A stretch of DNA of 64,000 nucleotides. It comes from an uncultured Lachnospiraceae bacterium. GTDB taxonomy: Bacteria; Bacillota; Clostridia; Lachnospirales; Lachnospiraceae. The stretch is from NCBI GenBank assembly GCA_947630925.1, contig CANRJM010000006.1, forward strand, positions 1-64,000, in the 5' to 3' direction. How positions within the stretch are numbered: the stretch's first letter is position 1; each line of letters opens with the position of its first letter. Positions 40,276 through 49,370 of the stretch are shown in pieces. The position numbers and the translations under genes were made by a program. The notes below the pieces were generated by a model, which searched no databases, had not been told where the DNA came from, and saw only the letters and a program-made list of their open reading frames with translations.

Positions 40276-42606
40276 GTGAAAACGGAATTGAAAAAGAACA
40301 ATGTGAATCAGATTATAAAAGGAATGACGATATTTGAAGCCGGAAATCCGGTTGAAGAGATTGGGTTGGTAATTAAGGGGAGAGTGCGCGTACAGTCAGA
40401 CGGCGCAACTTTGGTTTTAGGCTCCGGTAATTTTCTGGGACTTTGTGACTTGCCGGGTGGGGAGTACAACGCGACATATACGGCAGAAACCAATTTAGCC
40501 CTGTTTGCTTTTCCCGTTTCCGATTTGCAGTCAGAAATCCATAATCTGATTTCTACAAATAAAGATTACGCACCGTTATTGGTATCAACATTAAGCAGAT
40601 ATATCCGTGAACTTTCCGGAATCTTTACGGCTATGGAAGAGATAGCCGGCTCCTCCTGTCAGTGCATGAAAGACTCCTATCGGATTTATTTTGATTTGGG
40701 AGAGCGTTTTGGCGTCAATACGACTTCGCTTCGGGAGATGGAGGAGTTAGAAGAATATGTAAGACAGGACTTTCCGTGGCGCAAGAAAATAGCCTATTAC
40801 TGCGCCTGCGCAGGCTTGTCTTCGGAAGTACAGAAGACATACTTTGGTTCTGAGGAAGTCATTGCAGTTTATCATATTACGGAAGAGGTTTCTTTGATCA
40901 ACGCGCTGTTAAAAGAATGCAGCCGGGTGGCGGCATATTTGAAAGGACTTGCGGAATTGTTGATTATTAACGACAGAAGCCTGTATGCGCTTGTATTAAA
41001 GCAGGCGGTTGTACTGCAGCATATGAGCGACAATATTTCCGAGGCTACTTCCCTGCTTGATGATGTGATTGACTGCATCAACTCGTTAGAAAATCTTCTT
41101 GCGGATAAAGCGGGGATTCAGTTGGAAGTCGATCATGAGTTTATGGAGGAAGCATATTTTGAATTACTGAATCGAAAAGGTTCCGATGCGGATGACAGCA
41201 GTTTGGCGTTGGTAGAAGAGCAACATGTCGATACAGATGAACTGATAGGCGCATTGGATCAGATTCTTGCATTTGGCGGATTGGAGCAGGAGGAAGAAGC
41301 CAGGTTCAGAGAAGACGTCGATGCTTTTTTGGTTATGCCGGATAAATATGCAACAGATGATACTGCCAGAAATCTTCGCAGAAGTTTGCAAAAAGTTTAT
41401 TATACCCTATACCGGAATGTATTTTTAAAAGATTTTCATTCAAAACAAGAGACGCCGATAGTGATTGATTTGTTTTTGCGATATGGTTTTTTGAGTGAGA
41501 AGCTGGTTTCTGCAGAGATTCAGGAGGAACTGCTGACAATTGATACTTTTAATTCCAATACGGGTCCTTGTTCGGTATATGATATGAAGGAATGGCTGAC
41601 GCTGATTTTAAAAGGAGAGAAAGAGCCTTCGAAAAGCGAGTTTGATTTGGATTATGACGAAAATCTGCGCGAATTGCGCAAGACAGGACATATTACTGCA
41701 GCGCAGCAGCAGGATATGTCAGGCGACGTCAATGCAAAGTTAGATTATGAATTGCAAAATATGTTTAAAACGAACCATAGGATTGTATTTGGGCAGATTT
41801 CTGCATTTGTTCCGTTTTTGTTTACAGAGGGCTGTACAAGTTCCATTAATCGCGGCTATCTGTCAAAAGACAAAGTCAATGCCTCAGTGCGCCGTCTGTT
41901 ATATATTGACTATTCGGCATTTTATCGGGAAGGTCTTTATGCAAAAAATGACAGCAGCTTTGCAAAAGAATACGTGCAGCAGGAGGTATTTCCGGATATT
42001 ATCATGATGCCGGCTTATGGAAGTAAAAGTGTCATGTGGCAGGAATTGAGCGGCAGACGAAGAAACTCAAAGGGAAGATTTCTGTTTCCGGTTTTCATGG
42101 AGGGCGATTTAGACAGTGAAATGATTAAATTGTTTGGACGTTTTCGTTGGGAGCTCTGCCGGACGATTCAAGGGGCTTCGTGGAATAATATACAGAGCAG
42201 GTCGCTGACAAGTGAATATTTTGATTTTGTACAATTCTATAAGAAAAATCGGGAACTGTCAGAAGATAAAAAGGAAAAACTCAAGCTTCAGATTCAGAAG
42301 AGCCGCAATAATACAAGAGAGGTATTTGTGATTGATTATGAGAACTGGATCAAGCATGAGGCGCAGGGGGGAATCTGCCTGAGCAAACCTGTCAGGGAAA
42401 TTTTAGCCACATATTGCCCATTTCCGAAAAAATTGCGGGAAAAGGTAAGCGATCAGCCGATATTCCGCGATGCAATGGCGCGGTTTCAGAGAGAACGCGG
42501 CAAAAAGATCAAAGAATACGATTTGAAATTCAAAGTATGGGAACGGGACGGGCTTGATATTCCGGAGGAGATTATAGAAACGAAACGTTTCTATACAGAG
42601 TATTAA
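40276..42606 (+). CDS. Long protein with N-terminal cyclic-nucleotide-binding fold
   Basis: 776 residues, GTG start after TTGGAGGATATGAA. Residues about 10-115 have the cNMP-binding roll (GMTIFEAGNPVEEIGLVIKGRVRVQSDGATLVLGSGNFLGLCDLPGGEY). The residues that usually hold the cyclic phosphate (FGE...RxA) are not seen. No DNA-binding helix-turn-helix follows, unlike Crp/Fnr. The rest is mostly helical, with a Glu-rich hinge near 305-340 and a conserved C-terminal region (SVMWQELSGRRRNSKGRFLFPVFMEGDL..KLFGRFRWELCRTIQGASWNN). I have met this layout in Lachnospiraceae only. Cytosolic; function unknown. Confidence 0.7.
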   Translation: MKTELKKNNVNQIIKGMTIFEAGNPVEEIGLVIKGRVRVQSDGATLVLGSGNFLGLCDLPGGEYNATYTAETNLALFAFPVSDLQSEIHNLISTNKDYAPLLVSTLSRYIRELSGIFTAMEEIAGSSCQCMKDSYRIYFDLGERFGVNTTSLREMEELEEYVRQDFPWRKKIAYYCACAGLSSEVQKTYFGSEEVIAVYHITEEVSLINALLKECSRVAAYLKGLAELLIINDRSLYALVLKQAVVLQHMSDNISEATSLLDDVIDCINSLENLLADKAGIQLEVDHEFMEEAYFELLNRKGSDADDSSLALVEEQHVDTDELIGALDQILAFGGLEQEEEARFREDVDAFLVMPDKYATDDTARNLRRSLQKVYYTLYRNVFLKDFHSKQETPIVIDLFLRYGFLSEKLVSAEIQEELLTIDTFNSNTGPCSVYDMKEWLTLILKGEKEPSKSEFDLDYDENLRELRKTGHITAAQQQDMSGDVNAKLDYELQNMFKTNHRIVFGQISAFVPFLFTEGCTSSINRGYLSKDKVNASVRRLLYIDYSAFYREGLYAKNDSSFAKEYVQQEVFPDIIMMPAYGSKSVMWQELSGRRRNSKGRFLFPVFMEGDLDSEMIKLFGRFRWELCRTIQGASWNNIQSRSLTSEYFDFVQFYKKNRELSEDKKEKLKLQIQKSRNNTREVFVIDYENWIKHEAQGGICLSKPVREILATYCPFPKKLREKVSDQPIFRDAMARFQRERGKKIKEYDLKFKVWERDGLDIPEEIIETKRFYTEY

Positions 42607-43334
42607 ATCCAACCCCCGTCTAAAATGATTACCTGACCGGTGAGGTAATCATTTTTTTCGTTTATGTCATAGGCAAGTTTTGCGACATCCTGAACCGTTC
42701 CCATTCTGCCGGCGGGGATTTCTTCTACGATTCGCTCTGATTCTTCCTGGGAGAGAAAGGCATTCATATCGGTATCAATGATGCCGCAGGCGATGGCGTT
42801 TACCTGGATATTACTTGGAGCCAGTTCTTTGGCCAATGCCCGGGTAAAGGCGTTAACGCCGCCTTTTGTCGCAGAATATGCCACTTCTGCAGAGGCGCCG
42901 ACACAACCCCAGACGGAAGAAATAGAAAGAATTTTTCCCGCTTTTTTGGGCAACATCATTTGTATAGCTGCTTTGCTGCAGTAAAAAACAGAGCTTAAGT
43001 TGGCTGAAAGGATAGAATTCCATTCCTGCGTTGTCATATCCTGCAATAGTCCGATATGGGAGACGCCGGCATTATTGATTAAAACATCAAGACTGCCGAA
43101 TCTGCTTTGGATTTGTGTAAAAAAGGCGGCAGCTTCTTCCGGATTCCCCATATCGCCGATAAATGAGAGGCATTCCGAGTGCAGACGTTCAATTTCGTTT
43201 CTGACGGTTTCCAATTCCCTGTCATGTTTTCTGCAGCAGATGGCGACATGGTATCCTTTCTGTGCATATTGCAATGCAATTGCTTTTCCAATACCGCGGG
43301 AAGCGCCGGTTACGGCAACAACTTTTTGGGCCAT
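42603..43334 (-). CDS. Short-chain dehydrogenase (FabG-like; possibly EF-P 5-aminopentanone reductase YmfI)
   Basis: 243 residues. Rossmann motif VTGASRGIGKAIA, NNAG at NNAGVSHIGL, catalytic Ser in LSISSVWG and YSATKGGVNAF (YxxxK). The SSVWG..GAS.EVAYSA.KGGV stretch is like YmfI, which reduces the 5-aminopentanone on EF-P in some Firmicutes. NADPH use is likely. No efp gene is in view, so FabG-like reduction of other ketones remains possible. AGGAAGGAGTATTTCT precedes the ATG on the minus strand. The stop overlaps the end of the convergent 40276 gene by 4 bp. Confidence 0.85.
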   Translation of the reverse strand: MAQKVVAVTGASRGIGKAIALQYAQKGYHVAICCRKHDRELETVRNEIERLHSECLSFIGDMGNPEEAAAFFTQIQSRFGSLDVLINNAGVSHIGLLQDMTTQEWNSILSANLSSVFYCSKAAIQMMLPKKAGKILSISSVWGCVGASAEVAYSATKGGVNAFTRALAKELAPSNIQVNAIACGIIDTDMNAFLSQEESERIVEEIPAGRMGTVQDVAKLAYDINEKNDYLTGQVIILDGGWI

Positions 43335-43467
43335 AGAAATACTCCTTCCTATTCTGTTTTTTCAGGCGGTTGGAAATGCAGGGCTGCTCTCTGCCCGTTC
43401 CGTCATTGCCTGTTGCTTTTTGTCGTTCTACGCAATAGTATAGCATGAATGGGGAAAAACGTAATAC

Positions 43468-43496
43468 TTTACATATTTTCCTTTTTTTGGTATAAT
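43468..43496 (+). promoter_or_regulatory. Promoter of the LytR_C-WecG operon
   Basis: TTTACA and TATAAT with 17-base spacing, divergent from the short-chain reductase. Confidence 0.8.
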
Positions 43497-43550
43497 AAGC
43501 TGTATGCTTTGAAGTTTCAAATACAATTTGAAAGAGAGAAAGGTACTGCA

Positions 43551-44816
43551 ATGAAGAAAAATGTTATCAAAATGTTTTTTACGAGTTTACTGAAATCTTT
43601 ACTCTGCATCGCTATTATTCTGGGAGTCGGCGTTGCCAGCTATAAGATTTCATATACTATATTATCGAAAGGAAGTTCAAATGTTAATATAGATAGCGAC
43701 AGCCTGCAGGATATCATGGATGAGGCCAGCACGGATGAAATTTCAAAAAATTTAATTTATGTATCGGATGATAAAAACAAGATTACGCATCTCATGCTTG
43801 AGATTTGCAATACAAAGACCTGTAATATGGATTATATTACGATTCCTGTCAGGACAGATTACACGATTCCGTCTGTGATGTATCGTAAACTGTGCCAGAT
43901 CAATCAGGAGCTTCCGCAGGTCATTCGTTTGTCCAAGCTAAAGCAGTATTTTGAAGATGAGGATGATGCATATGGATACGGAGTGCTGATCTTTGAAAAA
44001 ATGCTGGGTATAGATATTAGCTACTATACAGCAATTTCGCAGGAGATTTACAACAATCATTATGTAGAACAGAAAGTAAAAACGGCATACAAGACGAAGA
44101 GTTCTGTGAATAATACACCGGCGCCTGATGGGACAACTCCGGAGTCGGATACAACAGTAAAAACAAAGATAAAGATTTCTGTCTTAAGTGAAGCATATAC
44201 CAATCAGCTTAAGGATTTGGGCTCTGATCAGGAAAAGATTGCAGATTACATTAAGGATCAATATGAGCGGGTAACTTCGAACCTGACGGTCTACAATAAG
44301 ATTGGGTATCTGGAAGCGTATCAGAAAATGAATGTGGAGTTCTACCATTATTGGGGGATTCCGGGTATGTATTCCGAAAATGTCTTTGAGGTAGATACCA
44401 AGGCGGCAAAAAAAGCATTAAATCAACTGATTGAGGATGAAACCACCTATACGATGGCACAAGATTTGACGAAGACAAATATGATTTCTGTTTCGAAGTC
44501 TTCCGGGAAGGATACCAAAAAGAGCACAAAAGAGGAGGAAGAAAGTTCAAAGGGGCTTAGGATTTACGTATTAAACGGCAGCCAGATTGCAGGACTTGCT
44601 TCCAAGACAAAGGAAAAGTTAGAAAATGCAGGTTATACTGTATCGAAGATTGGAAATTATACCGATGAAACGTTGACGAGAACGAAGATTATTGTTGCAA
44701 AAGAGGGACAGGGGGAAGATTTAGCAGAGTATTTCAGTGATCCGAAAATAACCGTTGGAGATGTGGCTTCAGGATATGATATTGAAATTATTCTCGGTAC
44801 GGCGGATGCAAATTAG
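43551..44816 (+). CDS. Membrane protein with C-terminal LytR_C domain
   Basis: 421 residues from ATG 43551 (AGAGAAAGG before it); the tracked start at 43449 is upstream of the promoter. One N-terminal helix (SLLCIAIILGVGVASYKISYTIL). The middle (NKITHLMLEICNTKTCNMDYITIPVRTDYTIPS...) recalls an LCP-type fold without the full set of Arg residues that act in LCP ligases. The C-terminus (LRIYVLNGSQIAGLASKTKEKLENAGYTV...TRTKIIVAKEGQ) is a LytR_C domain. Outside the cell, probably tied to wall polymer attachment. Next gene is a WecG/TagA glycosyltransferase. Confidence 0.8.
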   Translation: MKKNVIKMFFTSLLKSLLCIAIILGVGVASYKISYTILSKGSSNVNIDSDSLQDIMDEASTDEISKNLIYVSDDKNKITHLMLEICNTKTCNMDYITIPVRTDYTIPSVMYRKLCQINQELPQVIRLSKLKQYFEDEDDAYGYGVLIFEKMLGIDISYYTAISQEIYNNHYVEQKVKTAYKTKSSVNNTPAPDGTTPESDTTVKTKIKISVLSEAYTNQLKDLGSDQEKIADYIKDQYERVTSNLTVYNKIGYLEAYQKMNVEFYHYWGIPGMYSENVFEVDTKAAKKALNQLIEDETTYTMAQDLTKTNMISVSKSSGKDTKKSTKEEEESSKGLRIYVLNGSQIAGLASKTKEKLENAGYTVSKIGNYTDETLTRTKIIVAKEGQGEDLAEYFSDPKITVGDVASGYDIEIILGTADAN

Positions 44817-44831
44817 TGTTAGGTAGGAAAA

Positions 44832-45587
44832 ATGCAGGCTTTAGTTAAAATCATGGATATCGATGTTGATATGTTATCCAATGACGTTTTTATTGAAAAA
44901 ATAAATAAATATCTGACGGGCGACAGGCTGTATGTGATTTTATTTGCCTCAACGGAATTGCTGAATCGGGCGGCTGCAGAGGAGGAATATCGGCAGTTGA
45001 TCGATATGGCTGAATTGTTCCTGCCGGGGGAAGAAGCCTTGCTTAGCGCATACCATGCTGACGTATTGGAAGCAGGGAATATTGTTGTGAATTGCAATAG
45101 CCTGGGTCTCGTATTGGAGAAACTGAAAAAAGAAAACAGGTCTCTTTATATTCTCTCTAAAAGCAAAAAAGACATCAAACTTTTGAAAGGATATTGTCTG
45201 CGGATGCAGCCGGAGCTTAAGATTGCCGGGTTCTGTTCTTATGAAGAAGCGTTAGATGATGCGGCTATTGTAAATGAGATTAACGGCAAGACGCCGGACA
45301 TCCTATTACTGGATTTAGAGACAGGCGTGCAGGAAAAATGGATTATGGAACATGTATCCAAGCTGAATGCAAAGCTGTGTATTGCGATTGGCGGCGTGGC
45401 AAATCTTATTATGGCGCAGGAAAAGAAAATACCCGCATGGGTTGAACGATTGCATTTATCTAATCTGTACCGGAAACTGGTATGGGAGCAGAAAGTGAAA
45501 AAAGATGTACGTGCGCGCATATTTCGGAAAAAAGTTGTGCAATATAACAATCAGATAGAAGAACAACAAAAAGATAATAATCAATAG
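44832..45587 (+). CDS. WecG/TagA/CpsF family glycosyltransferase
   Basis: 251 residues, normal for the family. Landmarks: VILFASTELLNRAAAEEEYRQLIDMAELFLPGEE, ILSKSKKDIKLL, ILLLDLETGVQEKWI (where most members have LGxPkQE) and IAIGGVANLIMAQEKKIPAWVERLHLSNLYRKL. The normal PKQE catalytic part reads VQEKW here. It normally transfers ManNAc to a lipid-linked sugar at the inner membrane face, in wall polymer synthesis. GGTAGGAAAA precedes the ATG. A terminator overlaps its last codons. Confidence 0.75.
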   Translation: MQALVKIMDIDVDMLSNDVFIEKINKYLTGDRLYVILFASTELLNRAAAEEEYRQLIDMAELFLPGEEALLSAYHADVLEAGNIVVNCNSLGLVLEKLKKENRSLYILSKSKKDIKLLKGYCLRMQPELKIAGFCSYEEALDDAAIVNEINGKTPDILLLDLETGVQEKWIMEHVSKLNAKLCIAIGGVANLIMAQEKKIPAWVERLHLSNLYRKLVWEQKVKKDVRARIFRKKVVQYNNQIEEQQKDNNQ

Positions 45588-45602
45588 ATTATTATCTTTT
45601 TT
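45570..45602 (+). terminator. Terminator after the WecG-like gene
   Basis: AGATAATAATC pairs perfectly with GATTATTATCT and is followed by T6. The 5' arm overlaps the final codons and stop. Confidence 0.85.
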
Positions 45603-45629
45603 CAGTTAGGAAAAACATTGGGAGAAAAT

Positions 45630-46484
45630 ATGCGGCGGATGTTTTTTAGAATGGGGAAAATCATTGCAGGGACTTTACTCATGGCAATGGCAGTTAACTT
45701 TGTATTTGAACCTATTAATATGGTAACTGGAGGGGTATCCGGTCTGTCAATCCTGATCAAGGAGGTTACAAGGCCGTATTATACCGGTGGTTTTCCGGTC
45801 TGGCTGTCGAACCTGATAATCAATGTTCCCATCTTTCTTTGGGGGTATTTTGTAAGAGGAAAATCGTACCTGGGCTATACTCTTTTTGCTAACCTTTGTT
45901 TTTCTGCTTTCCTCTGGGCGCTCCCGATTACTGCCATACAGGAAAAGGATTATTTTCTGGCAGCTCTGTATGGTGCGGCGCTTACCGGATCCGGTCTCGG
46001 TCTGATATTTGCAACCGGTTATTCTACAGGCGGCACGGATTTGCTCGGCAGCATTTTGCACCGATATTTCAGAAATATTTCCGTAGCAACGTTTTTGTTT
46101 GTACTTGACGCCATTGTCATTACCCTTGGCGCGGTTACGTTCGGCCTTACCATTACCGGATACGCAATTATTGCCGTTTTTTTGTCATCAAAGATTATGG
46201 ATACGATTTTATCGGGTTTAAAGGTAGGAAAACAGGTTTGGATTATTTCAGAAAATTATCAGGACATCAGCAATGAGATTATGCGGCGTTTGGAGCGGGG
46301 CGTAACCTGCGTGCAGGCAAAGGGCATGTATAGTCATGATACAAAAAATGTACTATTGTGTGTCGTCGGTAAAAGGGAAATTGTGTCTGTTATTAAAATT
46401 GTACGAAAATATGATGCCTCCGCTTTTTTGATTGTACAGGACGCAAAAGAAGTCATGGGGGAAGGTTTTAGTGAGATAGAATAG
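45630..46484 (+). CDS. YitT family membrane protein (DUF2179)
   Basis: 284 residues from ATG 45630 (GGGAGAAAAT before it). Five or six membrane helices in the first 200 residues, with the family motif FEPINMVTGGVSGLSIL and TGYSTGGTDLLGSIL. The C-terminal soluble DUF2179 part (VWIISENYQDISNEIMRRLERGVTCVQAKGMYS..KNVLLCVVGKREI) is an ACT-like domain. Inner membrane; transported substrate unknown. Confidence 0.9.
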   Translation: MRRMFFRMGKIIAGTLLMAMAVNFVFEPINMVTGGVSGLSILIKEVTRPYYTGGFPVWLSNLIINVPIFLWGYFVRGKSYLGYTLFANLCFSAFLWALPITAIQEKDYFLAALYGAALTGSGLGLIFATGYSTGGTDLLGSILHRYFRNISVATFLFVLDAIVITLGAVTFGLTITGYAIIAVFLSSKIMDTILSGLKVGKQVWIISENYQDISNEIMRRLERGVTCVQAKGMYSHDTKNVLLCVVGKREIVSVIKIVRKYDASAFLIVQDAKEVMGEGFSEIE

Positions 46485-46725
46485 AAATTGCATAGAAATT
46501 TTGGGGATTTTGTTCAAATCCGACAGTATTTTTCTTGTTTTTCTCCAACATTTTCTACGTTTTGAACGAAAAAAAATAAAAATATACGGTTTGCACAAAA
46601 CAAGAATTATTTCTTTGTCAATTTGTGCTATGGTCAAGTTATCAGCTATGGTGTATTATTAGTCGTAGATGAGCGTAATGTCTTATTACGCGCAAGAATT
46701 TATAGATTATGGGAGGATACATAAT

Positions 46726-47838
46726 ATGGCAAGTTTATCTTTAAGGAACATTTCTAAAACTTATCCGAACGGATTTCAGGCTGTTAAAAATTTCAATCTC
46801 GATATTGCAGATAAGGAATTTATTATTTTTGTAGGTCCTTCAGGATGCGGTAAGTCTACAACGCTTCGTATGATTGCCGGCTTGGAAGAGATTACAGAAG
46901 GCGAATTGTGGATTGGCAACAACATGGTAAATGACGTAGAGCCAAAGGATCGGGATATTGCGATGGTATTCCAGAACTACGCGCTTTATCCTCATATGAC
47001 AGTTTATGATAATATGGCTTTTGGCCTCAAGTTAAGGAAGACGCCAAAGGAGAAGATTGATAAGCTGGTTAAGGAAGCTGCCAAGATTCTTGATATTGAG
47101 TCATTGTTGGATCGTAAGCCAAAGGCTTTATCCGGCGGTCAGAGACAGCGTGTGGCAATGGGGCGTGCCATTGTGCGTAATCCGAAGGTATTCCTTATGG
47201 ATGAGCCTTTATCTAATCTGGACGCAAAGCTTCGTGTACAGATGCGTATTGAGATTTCCAAGATTCATCAGAGCCTGGAAGCAACTATTATTTACGTAAC
47301 GCATGATCAGACAGAGGCTCTTACGCTTGGTACACGTATTGTTGTTATGAAAGATGGCGTTATGCAGCAGGTGGCAACTCCGATTGATCTTTATACAAAG
47401 CCTTGCAACATCTTCGTTGCAGGATTTATTGGATCTCCTCAGATGAACTTTATTGATTGTAAAGCAGTTCAGGATGGAAATGATGTAAAACTTCAGTTTG
47501 GTTCCTATGCTATCAAGCTTCCTGAGAACAAAGCAGAGAAGATCATTGAGGGAGGATTTGTAGGTAAGGAAGTTGTATTAGGTATCCGTCCGGAGGATAT
47601 TAAAGATGAAGAGCTCTTTATCAATGCAGGTACGGATAACATTCTGGAAGCTACTGTTAAGGTATATGAAATGCTTGGTGCAGAGGTATTCTTATACTTC
47701 ACAGTAGAAGGTCATGACATTACGGTTCGCGTTAACCCGCGTACCACTGCACGTCCGGGAGATACAATTAAGCTTGCACTGGATACAAGTAAGATTCATG
47801 TATTTGATAAGGAATCCGAGGTTACTATTACAAACTAG
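46726..47838 (+). CDS. ugpC: Sugar ABC transporter ATPase, UgpC/MsmX type
   Basis: 370 residues from ATG 46726 (GGGAGGATACATA before it). Walker A GPSGCGKST, Q-loop FQNYALYPHMTV, signature LSGGQRQRV, Walker B VFLMDEPLSNLDA and switch YVTHDQ. The C-terminal TOBE-type domain (ILGIRPEDIKDE; EVFLYFTVEGHDITVRVNPRT) is typical of the shared ATPase that serves several sugar importers. No permease is nearby, which fits a shared energy module for many importers. Followed by its own terminator. Confidence 0.95.
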   Translation: MASLSLRNISKTYPNGFQAVKNFNLDIADKEFIIFVGPSGCGKSTTLRMIAGLEEITEGELWIGNNMVNDVEPKDRDIAMVFQNYALYPHMTVYDNMAFGLKLRKTPKEKIDKLVKEAAKILDIESLLDRKPKALSGGQRQRVAMGRAIVRNPKVFLMDEPLSNLDAKLRVQMRIEISKIHQSLEATIIYVTHDQTEALTLGTRIVVMKDGVMQQVATPIDLYTKPCNIFVAGFIGSPQMNFIDCKAVQDGNDVKLQFGSYAIKLPENKAEKIIEGGFVGKEVVLGIRPEDIKDEELFINAGTDNILEATVKVYEMLGAEVFLYFTVEGHDITVRVNPRTTARPGDTIKLALDTSKIHVFDKESEVTITN

Positions 47839-47872
47839 TAAATGCTGATTGTAAGAATTACGATATGATATC

Positions 47873-47907
47873 AAAAAGGGTACTGCCTGTTGGCGGGTAC
47901 CCTTTTT
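47873..47907 (+). terminator. Terminator after the sugar ABC ATPase
   Basis: AAAAAGGGTAC...GTACCCTTTTT with an inner GCC/GGC pair: a strong hairpin with a T5 tail. Confidence 0.92.
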
Positions 47908-48060
47908 GCGTGAAAAATATTTATATCCGTAGATATTTATTATCGAAAAAAAGTGCAGAAAATTATTTCTATGGGGTGGATTCAATATTTACATTTGTAT
48001 GATATAATGTTAAGATATATTATAATATGGGAAAAATGTGGATATGACAGGAGGGATGAT

Positions 48061-49149
48061 ATGATATCAAATCAGGTATTGCAGACAACGATAGATGGTT
48101 TGAAAAATATTACGCGAGTGGATATTTGTGTAATGGACATTGAAGGCAAAGCGCTTGCAACTACGATTAATAATGTGGAAGAATATGAAGAAGCTGTCAT
48201 GGCATTTGTAGACTCTCCGGCAGATAGTCAGGTATTACAGGGATATCAGTTCTTTAAGGTATCGGACGAACACCAGTTAGAATATGTGATTTTAGCCAAG
48301 GGCGATAGTGATGATGTATATATGGTTGGTAAGCTTGCGGCATTTCAGATAAAAAATCTTTTGGTTGCTTATAAAGAGCGTTATGACAAAGACAACTTTA
48401 TTAAAAACCTGTTATTGGATAATCTTTTACTGGTCGATATTTATAATCGCGCAAAAAAACTGCATATTGAAACGAGCGTGCGGCGTGTTGTATTTTTGAT
48501 TGAGACAAAAAACGAAAAGGATACCGGCGCCCTGGAAACGGTCAAGGGACTTTTTGCAGGGAAGAAAAAAGATTTTATTACGCAGGTTGATGAGAAAAAT
48601 ATTATTCTGGTAAAAGAAGTTGAAGAAGATGAAGATTACAACGATATGGAAAAGACGGCCAGAGTGATTTTGGATATGCTCAATACAGAGGCAATGACAA
48701 CCGTTCATGTAGCTTACGGGACAATGGTTCGGGAAATTAAGGATGTTTCCCGCTCATACAAAGAAGCAAAAATGGCATTGGATGTAGGAAAAATCTTCTA
48801 TAGTGACCGTAATGTGATTGCGTATAGCAGTCTGGGGATTGGAAGGCTGATTTATCAGCTCCCGATGCCGCTTTGCAAAATGTTTATCAAAGAGATTTTT
48901 GGCGATAGATCTCCGGATGAATTTGATGATGAGACCATTGCCACGATTAATAAGTTCTTTGAAAACAGCCTGAATGTTTCCGAAACTTCAAGACAGTTAT
49001 ATATTCACAGAAATACATTGGTTTATCGCTTAGATAAATTGCAAAAAAGTACAGGTTTAGATTTGCGGGTATTTGATGATGCCATTACCTTTAAAATTGC
49101 TTTAATGGTAGTAAAATATATGAAATATATGGAAAACTTTGAATATTAG
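48061..49149 (+). CDS. CdaR/PucR-type transcription regulator
   Basis: 362 residues from ATG 48061 (ACAGGAGGGATGAT before it). The N-terminus (NQVLQTTIDGLKNITRVDICVMDIEGKALATT) is the sugar-diacid recognition type domain. The C-terminus is the PucR helix-turn-helix (FFENSLNVSETSRQLYIHRNTLVYRLDKLQKSTGLDLRVFDDA). The middle GGDEF-like helical part is as in CdaR. It should sense a small carbon compound and control transport or catabolism genes. It follows the sugar ABC ATPase, an order I believe recurs in Lachnospiraceae. Confidence 0.9.
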   Translation: MISNQVLQTTIDGLKNITRVDICVMDIEGKALATTINNVEEYEEAVMAFVDSPADSQVLQGYQFFKVSDEHQLEYVILAKGDSDDVYMVGKLAAFQIKNLLVAYKERYDKDNFIKNLLLDNLLLVDIYNRAKKLHIETSVRRVVFLIETKNEKDTGALETVKGLFAGKKKDFITQVDEKNIILVKEVEEDEDYNDMEKTARVILDMLNTEAMTTVHVAYGTMVREIKDVSRSYKEAKMALDVGKIFYSDRNVIAYSSLGIGRLIYQLPMPLCKMFIKEIFGDRSPDEFDDETIATINKFFENSLNVSETSRQLYIHRNTLVYRLDKLQKSTGLDLRVFDDAITFKIALMVVKYMKYMENFEY

Positions 49150-49151
49150 TA

Positions 49152-49342
49152 CTGTGCGTGGGCAGAACAGAGGGATGTCTGCGCACATTCTTTGTGGAAG
49201 GAAAAATAGATTGCAAAATAAGCGTGATAGCTTATTTTGCACAATTGAGCGTACGCTCGTTTTGGCTATTTGTGTTGGGGCGTCGCAAATAGCCCTGACG
49301 ACCGATGAGAATCCATCTTTGCCAATTTCTCATCAGTCCGTC
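49152..49342 (+). other. Five consecutive hairpins between the CdaR-like gene and ftsE
   Basis: In 190 bases there are five inverted repeats: TGTGCG/CGCACA (49153-49187); TGCAAAATAAGC/GCTTATTTTGCA with a GTGATA loop (49212-49241); GAGCGTACGCTC (49247-49258); GGCTATTTG/CAAATAGCC (49264-49294); and GATGAGAA/TTCTCATC with outer GAC/GTC (49297-49342). None has a good T-run, so this is not simply a terminator. It may be a structured leader of ftsE, a small RNA, or a small repeat element. Confidence 0.65.
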
Positions 49343-49370
49343 GCATCAACGTTCCGGAATGGAGATTAAA

